DNA of 64,000 bases from an uncultured Paracoccaceae bacterium (lineage in GTDB: Bacteria > Pseudomonadota > Alphaproteobacteria > Rhodobacterales > Rhodobacteraceae), in assembly GCA_947489325.1 (NCBI GenBank), contig CANLDA010000002.1, positions 1 to 64,000 on the forward strand, in the 5' to 3' direction. The position numbers and the translations under genes are program-made. A model generated the notes under the pieces. That model was not told the DNA's origin. It was given only the letters and a program-made list of their open reading frames with translations, and ran no database searches. This document shows positions 27,868 through 35,657 of this stretch, piece after piece; within the stretch, counting starts at the first letter, position 1, and each line of letters begins with the position of its first letter.

Positions 27868-28497
27868 ATGAAACAGATGCGTGCATTGATGATGCTGATG
27901 ATTGGGCTGGCGCTGTCGGCTTGTGCTTCAGTAGATACCGCAACCAGAAACGCGCCGATTGAAACGGCCCCTGTTGCACAGCATGTGTCTTTTCAGCCCG
28001 TTTCTTATAATGTGGTGGTGCCGGAAACGCTTAAGGTATCCGAGGCCAACAGCTATTTCCCATTGGGAGATATTGTGTGGCGCGGCGATGCCCCCGGCAA
28101 CCGTTATGAACAGATTGCCGCAATTTTTGGCAATTCGATGACGCAAGGGGCTGCAAATGTACAAGGAACTATGCCTGTACGCGTCGAGATCGAAGTGAAA
28201 CGCTTTCATGCGCTGACCGAAAAGACCCGTTACACTGTGGGCGGAGTGCATTCGATCACCTTTGACATCACATTGCGCGATCCAGAAACTGGCGCGATCA
28301 TTCGCGCCCCACGTGAGGTTAAGGCCAACCTGCTTGGCTATGGCGGTCAACAAGCCATTGAGGCTGATACCAAAGGTTTGACTCAGAAGTACCGTATCAC
28401 AACGCATTTGGCCAAAGTGCTGCGTGATGAGATGACGCTGGCCACCGGATATGTCCAACCGCGTGGTGGCGTAACAAAGCGGATCAGCCCGATCTGA
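27868..28497 (+). CDS. outer-membrane or periplasmic lipoprotein of unknown function
   Basis: Signal MKQMRALMMLMIGLALSAC has a lipobox LSAC with the lipidated Cys at residue 19. The mature part is about 190 residues, with a repeated beta-rich pattern (RVEIEVKRFHALTEKTRY, HSITFDITLRDPETG). It resembles a Rhodobacterales lipoprotein family (I recall DUF6778, not verified). AAGGAGG lies 6 nt before the chosen ATG; two earlier in-frame Mets fall in or before the ribosome site. Lies upstream of rlmI by 37 bp in the same direction. Confidence 0.78.
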   Translation: MKQMRALMMLMIGLALSACASVDTATRNAPIETAPVAQHVSFQPVSYNVVVPETLKVSEANSYFPLGDIVWRGDAPGNRYEQIAAIFGNSMTQGAANVQGTMPVRVEIEVKRFHALTEKTRYTVGGVHSITFDITLRDPETGAIIRAPREVKANLLGYGGQQAIEADTKGLTQKYRITTHLAKVLRDEMTLATGYVQPRGGVTKRISPI

Positions 28498-28534
28498 TCT
28501 TTCCCTGACAGTCAGAACAGTTTAGGAGGGCGAC

Positions 28535-29731
28535 ATGATGTCGTCCTCTTTTCCTATTGTCCGTATGAAACCTAAGGCGAATGCGCGTGCCATTCGCCAT
28601 GGGTTCCCGTGGGCCTTTGATAACGAGCTGGTTACTGACCGGCGCACCCGCGCAATCGCTGCGGGTTCATTGGCCATTCTTGAAGATGCTGAACGCCGCC
28701 CGCTGGGCATTGTCGCGTTCAACCCAAATTCGCGCATTATGTGCCGGATGTTGGAACGGGATCTTGAGGTAACCATTGATGAAACATGGTTCCGCGCCCG
28801 ATTTGAGCGCGCACTTTCTATGCGCGAGCGGCTGTATGATGCGCCGTACTATCGCCTGATCCACGCCGAAACTGACGGGCTACCCGGAGTGATCATTGAT
28901 CGTTTTGGTGATGTGGCGGTGATTCAACCCAATGCTGCTTGGGCTGAAGTTTTCCTGGAACCAATGGTTGCAGCACTTGTGGCTGTTACGGGCGTGTCCA
29001 CTGTGATCAAAAATGGCTCAGGTCGCGCACGTGGTTTGGAAGGTTTGGACGACGAAAGTGCGGTTGTGGCCGGGCAGGCGCCAGACACAGCAGTTCCGGT
29101 TCTGATGAACGGCGCCACTTATATGGCGGATGTCATGGGTGGGCAGAAAACCGGCCTGTTTTTTGATCAACGTCCCAACCATGCCTTTGCCGCACAGCTG
29201 TCCAAAGGCGCGCGCGTGCTGGATATGTTTTCGCATGTGGGCGGGTTTGCATTGGCAGCACTGGCTGGCGGAGCCGAAAGCGCCTTGGCGGTGGATGGAT
29301 CTGCCGCAGCGCTTGCGCTGGCCGAAGAAGGGGCAAAGCAATCAGGATTTTCCGACCGCTTTGCCACCCGCAAGGGCGATGCTTTTGATGTGCTGACAGC
29401 GTTGGCCGAAGAGGGTGCGCAATTTGATGTGGTGATCTGTGATCCACCTGCCTTTGCACCATCCAAACCTGCGTTGGAAAAAGGGTTGCGCGCTTATGAA
29501 CGCGTGGCGCGCCTTGCGGCACCGTTGGTTGCCGAAGGTGGGTATTTGGGTCTGTGTTCATGTTCACATGCCGCCGATCTGACGCAATTCAGAAATTCTT
29601 CTGCGCGTGGCATTGGGCGTGGGGGACGTCGTGGGCAGTTGATCCACACAGGCTTTGCGGGGCCAGATCACCCTCTGTTGCCTCAATTGGCCGAAAGCGG
29701 ATACCTCAAGGCGTTGTTTTTCCGGCTGTGA
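28535..29731 (+). CDS. rlmI: 23S rRNA cytosine-5 methyltransferase RlmI-like
   Basis: SAM-dependent RNA methyltransferase; RlmI of E. coli makes m5C1962 of 23S rRNA. An N-terminal PUA domain (residues 1-80: RHGFPWAFDNELV) is followed by a Rossmann methyltransferase: VLDMFSHVGGFALAA (motif I, near 225), DGSAAALALAEE, VICDPPAFAPSK (motif IV, near 310) and CSCSHAAD with the catalytic Cys near 342. GGAGGG precedes the first of two adjacent ATG codons. It has 398 residues. The stop overlaps the GTG of the PIN gene. Confidence 0.88.
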   Translation: MMSSSFPIVRMKPKANARAIRHGFPWAFDNELVTDRRTRAIAAGSLAILEDAERRPLGIVAFNPNSRIMCRMLERDLEVTIDETWFRARFERALSMRERLYDAPYYRLIHAETDGLPGVIIDRFGDVAVIQPNAAWAEVFLEPMVAALVAVTGVSTVIKNGSGRARGLEGLDDESAVVAGQAPDTAVPVLMNGATYMADVMGGQKTGLFFDQRPNHAFAAQLSKGARVLDMFSHVGGFALAALAGGAESALAVDGSAAALALAEEGAKQSGFSDRFATRKGDAFDVLTALAEEGAQFDVVICDPPAFAPSKPALEKGLRAYERVARLAAPLVAEGGYLGLCSCSHAADLTQFRNSSARGIGRGGRRGQLIHTGFAGPDHPLLPQLAESGYLKALFFRL

Positions 29732-30267
29732 AGGTCTTGCTCGATACTTGCGTGATCTATCCGACGGTCATGCGCGAAATGCTGCTAGGCGTGGCGCGGG
29801 CAGGGGCTTTTACGCCGCTTTGGTCCGCCCGCATTTTGGAAGAATGGGCGCGTGCTGCGCGCAAGCTTGGTCCAACAGGCGAGCCGCAGGCACGCGCAGA
29901 AATCGCTCTGACGCGCGCGGCTTGGCTCACGGCAGAGGTCACGTGGAAGCCTTCGTTGGAGGCACGTCTTTGGTTGCCAGATGCGGCAGACATCCATGTG
30001 TTGGCCGCCGCCATTGCTGGATCGGCAGACATCATCGTAACCATGAATGCCAAGGATTTTCCGCGCCAAATTCTGGCCGAAGAAGGCCTGTCGCGCGTTG
30101 ATCCTGACGGGTTTTTGCACGGTATCTGGCAGGCGCAGCCTGACCTGGTGTCACCCGTCGCCAGCAAAGTGCATGCCGAGGCAGAGCGACTGTCCGGTAA
30201 AGAGTGGGACATGCGCGCGCTTTTGAAAAAAGCGCGTTTACCCCGTTTGGCAAAAGCACTGGGATAG
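29728..30267 (+). CDS. PIN-domain protein (RSP_2648-like)
   Basis: Putative metal-dependent ribonuclease fold. Acidic residues fit a PIN site: Asp in VKVLLDTCVIYP (residue 6), Glu in ARILEEWARA, Asp in DAADIHVLAAA and Asp in TMNAKDFP. Start is GTG at the GTGA overlap with the rlmI stop; the open frame extends further upstream only as rlmI antiframe sequence. It has 179 residues, longer than VapC toxins, with a C-terminal helical extension. No antitoxin-like gene adjoins it, so a housekeeping RNA role is more likely than toxin-antitoxin. Coupling to an rRNA methyltransferase is suggestive. Confidence 0.82.
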   Translation: MKVLLDTCVIYPTVMREMLLGVARAGAFTPLWSARILEEWARAARKLGPTGEPQARAEIALTRAAWLTAEVTWKPSLEARLWLPDAADIHVLAAAIAGSADIIVTMNAKDFPRQILAEEGLSRVDPDGFLHGIWQAQPDLVSPVASKVHAEAERLSGKEWDMRALLKKARLPRLAKALG

Positions 30268-30283
30268 AGAGAGTTAGCTCAGA

Positions 30284-30970
30284 TCAAGATACGCGCCACT
30301 GTTTTTCAAGTGTCTCAATTGCTTTGATCCGCTCTTCGGTCTTGGGATGGCTGAGCAACCACGCAGGCGTCGTACCGCCGCCAGAAGACGTCAACGCGGC
30401 CAATTTATGAAACAGTGATTTTTGCGCAGCAGTGCCGATTCCCGATTTGGTCAATAGGGCGGCGGCATAAGCATCGGCCTCATATTCGTCCTTGCGCGAC
30501 AGGCGCGCGGCCAGCAGGGTTGTCAGGCCATTGGCAATAAATGGTCCGATGCCCGGCAAAAACCGGCCCAATATCATGGCCAGCGCCGTGCGCAGGGCAT
30601 TTTGCCCGGAAAAATCGATCATGCGGCGGCGCGAATGCCCCAGCGCCACATGGCCAAGCTCGTGGGCTATGACGGTGGCGAGTTCGGCGCTTGTGACCTC
30701 TCCGGCGCGGTATTTGTTGTAAAACCCACGGGTGATGAAAATACGCCCATCGGGGGCCGCAAGGCCGTTCACTGGATCAATCTCATAGATGTTGACGCGG
30801 ATACGCGGTAGCTCAAGCGCGGCCGCCATCTGACGGATCTGCTCTGTTAAAAGCGGGTCCGCCAGTTCGGTTGATTTCGCATCCAGCTCACGGGAGGTGC
30901 GCCATGCCGAAAATCGGTACATGATCAGCGCATAGAGGAGCGCAAGCAGAATGGGCGTAAATCGCAACAT
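30284..30970 (-). CDS. M48 family metalloprotease, membrane-anchored
   Basis: Zinc endopeptidase of the HtpX/Ste24 class. A single N-terminal helix (residues 3-22, FTPILLALLYALIMY) anchors it; the active-site helix is VIAHELGHVALGH near residue 102 and the third ligand is Glu in RKDEYEADAYA near 165. Loop GRIFITRGFYNKY lies before the catalytic helix as usual. It has 228 residues, shorter than HtpX, with one obvious anchor. The gene converges with the PIN gene, 16 bp apart. Probably a membrane quality-control protease. Confidence 0.88.
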   Translation of the reverse strand: MLRFTPILLALLYALIMYRFSAWRTSRELDAKSTELADPLLTEQIRQMAAALELPRIRVNIYEIDPVNGLAAPDGRIFITRGFYNKYRAGEVTSAELATVIAHELGHVALGHSRRRMIDFSGQNALRTALAMILGRFLPGIGPFIANGLTTLLAARLSRKDEYEADAYAAALLTKSGIGTAAQKSLFHKLAALTSSGGGTTPAWLLSHPKTEERIKAIETLEKQWRVS

Positions 30971-31005
30971 GTCCTAGATATGGGGTGTGCGTGTCGCCTT
31001 GTCCA

Positions 31006-32151
31006 TCACAACTCGAATAGATCGGGGTTGTGGCGGGAAAGCCGCTCGCAGCCGTTTTCCGTCACCAACACGGAATGCCCAAGGCACATAGCCTGACCGG
31101 TGGTGTCATCCATCAGGATCATATGTAAAAAGAAGACTTGGTTTTGCTGCATGATCAGTGGGTTGCCTTCGTAGAACATCGGGAAGTCCACCCAGATTGG
31201 GTTGTAAACGGCCCCCATGCCATAGCCACATGCCTGAAGTCGCGCATGTGACAGGCCAAGACGGTCAAAGGTGACGGCGTGGGCCTCAAATACATCGCCC
31301 ATAGGCGCGCCGGGACGAATGGCCGCTTCGCAGGCGGCAAGGGCTTGTTGGCCCGCGTCATTCATGTGGCGATGTTTTGCGTCGGCCTTGCCCACGATGA
31401 GGGTTTGCATCATTGCTGCGTGATAACGCGCATAGGCACCGGACCACTCCAGTGTCAGTTGATCCTGCGTATCCAGATGACGACGGCCCGAGGCATAGCG
31501 GCACAAAAGCGCGCCCGAGCCAGACCCGATGATAAATTCATTCCCTGCATAGTCACCGCCCCCTTTGAACACGGCCCCTTGCATTGCTGCAAGAATGTCG
31601 CCCTCAAATGCGCCTGCGTGGGTGCTGGCAAGCGCTGCATCCAGCGCATCATCAGACAGAGCAGCCGCGCGGCGATGCATGTCGACCTCTGCCATGGATT
31701 TCAAGCGGCGCAGGGCAGGGAAGACATCTGATGCATCACGTAGGCCAGGAAAGGCTGTGCGCAACTGATGACCCCAGAAATCAGTCAAACCAGCGGTGCG
31801 CGATTCAAACCCGATGGGGCCAGTGATGCCAAGGTTGGCCACCAGTTTCACCAGATCGCCGATAGGATCAGCGCCTTCGTATTCGGACCAAATATGCACG
31901 TGATCGGCAGGCAGCATGGATGTTTCTGTCGCTTGAAGACGGTCTGGTCGACGCGTCAGCAGATGAATATCGCCTTTGGCGGTCATGACCATGCATTGGA
32001 ACATGGCAAAGCCGAAGGTGTCATAGCCTGTTAACCAAAAGTGGCTTTCCGGGGCAAAGAGCAGGATCGCATCCAACCCTTCAGCTTGTAATGCACTGCG
32101 AGCACGGGATTGGCGAGTGGCGTATTCATCCAAGCTAAAGTGGCGCGGCAT
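31006..32151 (-). CDS. M24 (creatinase/prolidase-fold) protein lacking metal ligands
   Basis: Pita-bread fold with an N-terminal creatinase domain (residues 1-130, LLFAPESHFWLTGYDT) and a C-terminal M24 domain (LTLEWSGAYARYHAAMMQT near 235, CGYGMGAVYNP near 305, MCLGHSVLVTENGCERL near 355). The five metal ligands of M24 peptidases are not conserved at the aligned places (Asp becomes Glu, second Asp becomes His), so it is closer to metal-free creatinase or ectoine-hydrolase-like enzymes. I start at MPRHFSLDEY, with AAAGGA upstream. It has 381 residues. Substrate unknown; C-N hydrolysis of a small osmolyte is a reasonable guess. Confidence 0.78.
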   Translation of the reverse strand: MPRHFSLDEYATRQSRARSALQAEGLDAILLFAPESHFWLTGYDTFGFAMFQCMVMTAKGDIHLLTRRPDRLQATETSMLPADHVHIWSEYEGADPIGDLVKLVANLGITGPIGFESRTAGLTDFWGHQLRTAFPGLRDASDVFPALRRLKSMAEVDMHRRAAALSDDALDAALASTHAGAFEGDILAAMQGAVFKGGGDYAGNEFIIGSGSGALLCRYASGRRHLDTQDQLTLEWSGAYARYHAAMMQTLIVGKADAKHRHMNDAGQQALAACEAAIRPGAPMGDVFEAHAVTFDRLGLSHARLQACGYGMGAVYNPIWVDFPMFYEGNPLIMQQNQVFFLHMILMDDTTGQAMCLGHSVLVTENGCERLSRHNPDLFEL

Positions 32152-32225
32152 GGCGTGTCCTTTGAATATGTTTGTCGCACTGGACATGGAGCGTGTGACA
32201 AAATCAAGGAGTGTTTTTCAAATTG

Positions 32226-32243
32226 TGCGCACCAAGGTGCGCG
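32226..32243 (-). terminator. possible terminator after the VWA gene
   Basis: GCGCACC-AA-GGTGCGC is a 7-bp stem with a 2-nt loop about 100 nt beyond the VWA gene stop. The minus strand continues ACAATTTG, a poor T-run. It separates the VWA cluster from the M24 gene. Confidence 0.35.
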
Positions 32244-32341
32244 CTTGATGTCTCGCACGGATTTCTTACGAAACCCTTGCTCGGGATTGGTGTGAAATTG
32301 AGACGGAAGCGGGCTTTGTATCATCAAAGCCATGGGCGGGT

Positions 32342-33526
32342 TTAGCGGGTGAGTTCGCGCATGCCTTTCTCAAGGCCTTCCAAAGTCATCGGTACCATTT
32401 GATCGGCGAAAATGTCGCGAATCATTTTGATGGAATGAGTGTAGCCCCAATGACGTTCCGGCACCGGATTGATCCAGAGGTTTGAGGGCCATTGTTCGCG
32501 CGCGCGTTCCAGCCAAGTTTGCCCGGCTTCTTTATTCCAATGCTCATTGGCACCGCCGGGGTAAGCAATTTCATATGGACTCATTGAAGCATCGCCTACG
32601 AAGATGCATTTGTAATCGCTGCCATAGGTCCGCAGGATTTCCCACGTAGGAATTTGTTGATCCCAGCGGCGGGTATTGTCTCGCCACACACCTTCGTAAA
32701 GACAGTTGTGGAAATAGAAATGTTCCAGATGTTTGAATTCTGTTTTGGCGGCAGAGAATAATTCCTCCATGACTTTGATATGTGGATCCATTGAGCCACC
32801 AATATCGAAGAACAAGAGAACCTTGACGGCGTTGCGCCGTTCCGGGCGGGTTTGTACATCAAGGTATCCGTGTTCGGCAGTGGCTCGGATGGTGCCGTTC
32901 AGGTCTAACTCTTCCGCAGCACCATCGCGGGCCCAACGGCGCAGGCGCTTCAGAGCAACCTTAATGTTGCGTGTGCCCAACTCAATGTCACCATCAAGGT
33001 TTTTAAACTCACGTTTGTCCCAAACCTTGACGGCGCGGCCGTGACGGCCCTCTTTTTGGCCGATCCGCACGCCTTCTGGGTTGTACCCATACGCCCCAAA
33101 GGGCGACGTGCCCGCCGTGCCGATCCATTTGTTGCCCCCTTGATGACGGCCTTCCTGTTCTTTTAGGCGTTCGCTCAAGGTTTCCATTAACTTGTCAAAG
33201 CCGCCCAAGGCCTCAATCTCTGCCTTTTCTTCGGCTGAGAGGTGTTTTTCGGCCATCTTGCGCAGCCAATCCTCGGGGATGTCGACCGCGTTCATCACAT
33301 CCTGTGTGCTGATCTGTTCCAACCCCTTAAAGGTTGCGGCGAACGCACGATCGAATTTGTCGATGTTACGCTCGTCCTTCACCATTGCGGTACGGGCGAG
33401 GTAATAAAATCCTTCGATGTCATAGGTGACAAGACCGGCCTTCACGGCCTCCAGAAAACTCAGATACTCGCGAAGACTGACAGGGATGCCGCCGGACCTA
33501 AGGTTTTCGAAGAAGGGCAGAAACAT
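32342..33526 (-). CDS. VWA (CoxE-like) protein partnered with MoxR ATPase
   Basis: Von Willebrand factor A protein of the kind that works with MoxR AAA ATPases in metal-cofactor insertion or complex maturation. The N-terminal region (about residues 1-210, LRSGGIPVSLREYLSFLEAVKAG) is the CoxE-type helical part; the VWA domain follows with MIDAS-like VLLFFDIGGSMDPH near 235. The second MIDAS Ser of DxSxS is replaced by Gly, so metal binding may be altered. It has 394 residues. It is the last gene of a run with DUF2927, a 55-residue membrane protein, GNAT and MoxR genes. Soluble. Confidence 0.87.
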   Translation of the reverse strand: MFLPFFENLRSGGIPVSLREYLSFLEAVKAGLVTYDIEGFYYLARTAMVKDERNIDKFDRAFAATFKGLEQISTQDVMNAVDIPEDWLRKMAEKHLSAEEKAEIEALGGFDKLMETLSERLKEQEGRHQGGNKWIGTAGTSPFGAYGYNPEGVRIGQKEGRHGRAVKVWDKREFKNLDGDIELGTRNIKVALKRLRRWARDGAAEELDLNGTIRATAEHGYLDVQTRPERRNAVKVLLFFDIGGSMDPHIKVMEELFSAAKTEFKHLEHFYFHNCLYEGVWRDNTRRWDQQIPTWEILRTYGSDYKCIFVGDASMSPYEIAYPGGANEHWNKEAGQTWLERAREQWPSNLWINPVPERHWGYTHSIKMIRDIFADQMVPMTLEGLEKGMRELTR

Positions 33527-33529
33527 CGC

Positions 33530-33697
33530 TTAGTTCAGCAAGCCGTGAATGATGAAGGTGGTAAAGACACCCAGCAGAGTAAACGCAATGCCATATCCGG
33601 CGGCGTATTGCAGGATATCAAGGCGTTTGCCGCCCCGGCGTGTGGCGGTTCTTGCCCCAATAACCACCCCAAGAATGGCAGCAAAAAGCACGATCAT
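33530..33697 (-). CDS. small membrane protein (55 aa)
   Basis: A short gene easily missed. It encodes a 55-residue protein with a hydrophobic N-terminal helix (MIVLFAAILGVVIGA), a basic linker (RTATRRGGKR) and a second helix (GIAFTLLGVFTTFIIHG): a two-helix membrane hairpin. It fits exactly between its neighbours: the stop lies 3 bp before the VWA start and the start 4 bp after the DUF2927 stop. AAAGGA lies about 9 nt before its ATG. Probably anchors or regulates the cluster's products; function unknown. Confidence 0.7.
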   Translation of the reverse strand: MIVLFAAILGVVIGARTATRRGGKRLDILQYAAGYGIAFTLLGVFTTFIIHGLLN

Positions 33698-33701
33698 CTT
33701 G

Positions 33702-35069
33702 TTATCCTTTTCGTTTCAAAGGGTTCAGAGCGGCAATTTCATTTAGTTTTGCGCGCACCGCCCAGTCTGAGCCGTAGCCGTATCGTGCCCAGCCAAGGCT
33801 GTCCAGACGGGTTTGTCGTGCTTCGTCATTACGCCCCAGAAGGTTAAGCGTTTCGGCTTTGACGATCAGCATATTGGCAAGCACGCGGGCATTTTCGTGT
33901 TGCGTGGCCACCGTGATGCTGGGCGCGATCAGGTCCAACGCATCTTGTGGGCGGTTTTCGGCCAGCGCAAAGATGGCCAGACGTTGGGCCGTTTGAGCGG
34001 TCTGCAGAGAGAGTGGATCACGTGCCTTATAGATCGAATAGGCCACTTCTAAGTGACGGCGCGCAAGATCCGGGTCATGGCCATAAAGCAGCTTGCCCAG
34101 TACGAAATGGCTATAGGCGCGGCGCGGATCCAGTGTTTGGTATTGTTGCGAAAGCGCGACCGCGCGGTTCGCGTTTTGAAGCCGATCTTCAAGTGTTTGA
34201 TCTGGCTCCAAAGTTTCATTGATCGTCTTGACCCAACGGTCGTCCGAGGCTGGCAAGGGATCTGACAGGGTGTGTTCGCCGTCCGGGTTTAACTTGTGCA
34301 AGATGGCAGGGAGACGTTGGGCAACCTCTGATGCGGTCATACCACTGCGCAGGGATGGATGATACGTGAGGCGCAGCATCAGCATGTCAAATCCGGTTAA
34401 AACCGAATGCATATTGTCATCGTTAAAAATTGAATCCGTCAGCCGATAAAGATCGTTGAGTGGGCCAATGGATTGGGCCAGTTCTTCATGCAGGCAATCG
34501 CGAATTTCCTGAGGAGTTTCATCATAAGGGATGAACAGAGCCACCTTCTCGCGTTTTTTGATGCGGCTCCAACTGGTGTCGACGCTGCGGCGTTTACGGC
34601 GGAACTCTTTGATATCAGAGACATTCAGCCCAACAAAACAGGCAGCAGTGGGCAGCGTTCGTTTGATACTTTCGCGTTTGACTGCCTGAATGGTGACATT
34701 GGCAACCCGCGGATCAGCGGTTTGCTGAATGTCGATGCCTGCCTCATTACGTAGACGCGCGATGAGACGTGTGAGATCAGGTTGCAAGGTTGCCGGAATG
34801 CGGTCCCCAACGACGCGCACTCGAATAGGGTCATCAAAGCGTGTGAAATGGGGCAGGCGGCGACCATCTTCGAGCCGGAACGATAAGGCCAGAAAATCTC
34901 GCGCAATATCTGCGTTAGCGCGTTGTGGGGCCGTAGGTTGGGCAACGGAAAAGGCTTTGATAGGGGGAAAGGTACTATCGGAAATAACCGCACGGCTTGT
35001 CACCTTATCTGTACCGGTGGAGCTACAGGCCGCCAACATTAAAGCCGTCAGAGGTAGTGCGTATTTCAT
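33702..35069 (-). CDS. DUF2927 lipoprotein with C-terminal TPR-like region
   Basis: Exported lipoprotein: MKYALPLTALMLAACSS has lipobox LAAC. The DUF2927 domain (about residues 55-270) contains CLHEELAQSIGPLND near residue 195, a His-Glu-x-x-x-Gln arrangement reminiscent of a metalloprotease helix, and DSIFNDD then LTGFDMLMLRL after it. The C-terminal third is made of helical repeats (YSHFVLGKLLYGHDPDLARRHLEVAY) like TPRs. It has 455 residues. It overlaps the GNAT gene by four bases and sits inside the MoxR/VWA cluster. No activity is known for the family. Confidence 0.85.
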   Translation of the reverse strand: MKYALPLTALMLAACSSTGTDKVTSRAVISDSTFPPIKAFSVAQPTAPQRANADIARDFLALSFRLEDGRRLPHFTRFDDPIRVRVVGDRIPATLQPDLTRLIARLRNEAGIDIQQTADPRVANVTIQAVKRESIKRTLPTAACFVGLNVSDIKEFRRKRRSVDTSWSRIKKREKVALFIPYDETPQEIRDCLHEELAQSIGPLNDLYRLTDSIFNDDNMHSVLTGFDMLMLRLTYHPSLRSGMTASEVAQRLPAILHKLNPDGEHTLSDPLPASDDRWVKTINETLEPDQTLEDRLQNANRAVALSQQYQTLDPRRAYSHFVLGKLLYGHDPDLARRHLEVAYSIYKARDPLSLQTAQTAQRLAIFALAENRPQDALDLIAPSITVATQHENARVLANMLIVKAETLNLLGRNDEARQTRLDSLGWARYGYGSDWAVRAKLNEIAALNPLKRKG

Positions 35070-35527
35070 GAGGGCCTCTGGTACTTGATAAAGGGTGTCA
35101 ACGTAGCGACGTTGTCATAAAGCCTGCGCGCGGTAGCATTGAAACCCTGCGTTAGCCAATAAACCGTCGGTGCACCCTGACGGTCGGCTTCGACATAGAC
35201 CGCTTCGATCAGCTTGCGCCCAACACCTGTACCGCGTTCCAGAGGGTCGGCATAAAGATCCTGAAGATAACACACGTTTTCCACCTTCCATGCATGGCGA
35301 TGGAACAGGTAATGTGTTAGCCCCACAAGTCGGTCGCCCTTTTGTGCCACGAAACAGGAAAAATCCTGCGCATCGTCGCCCAAAAGCCGCGCAAAGGTGG
35401 TTTGATACACCTCTTCAGACACTTTGGATTCATAATAATCCAGGTATCCGGTCCAAAGATTGCGCCATTGGGATTCATCTTCGGCCTGTAAGGGGCGGAT
35501 AAGGATGTTATTGTCTGAATTACTCAC
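35066..35527 (-). CDS. GNAT family N-acetyltransferase
   Basis: Acetyl-CoA-dependent acyltransfer to an amine. Core motif A is LYADPLERGTGVGRKLIEAVY (read as DPLERGTGVGRKLIE, near residue 100), with motif B NATARRLYDNVA after it. I start at GTG (SNSDNNILIRPLQAED), six bases after GGAG; a TTG four codons earlier would place that ribosome site inside the gene. About 153 residues, typical. The ATGA overlap ties it to the DUF2927 gene. Acceptor unknown. Confidence 0.87.
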   Translation of the reverse strand: MSNSDNNILIRPLQAEDESQWRNLWTGYLDYYESKVSEEVYQTTFARLLGDDAQDFSCFVAQKGDRLVGLTHYLFHRHAWKVENVCYLQDLYADPLERGTGVGRKLIEAVYVEADRQGAPTVYWLTQGFNATARRLYDNVATLTPFIKYQRPS

Positions 35528-35657
35528 TGAAAACTCCAAAACTTATCCGCCTTAGATTGCCGCCCTTCGGGGCTGAGATATGAACCATTTGAGGCAATTC
35601 TAAGAATTTTTACCACAAAGCTAACTGTGAAACCAAATGGGTTGAACCACTTCTGCG

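Noticed and set aside
29728-30267. Toxin-antitoxin pair (VapC-like)
   Set aside because: No antitoxin gene upstream or downstream; neighbours are rlmI and a convergent M48 gene.
31006-32151. Assignment as DMSP lyase DddP, also an M24 protein
   Set aside because: The N-terminal region and the motifs recalled for DddP do not match; length is also shorter.
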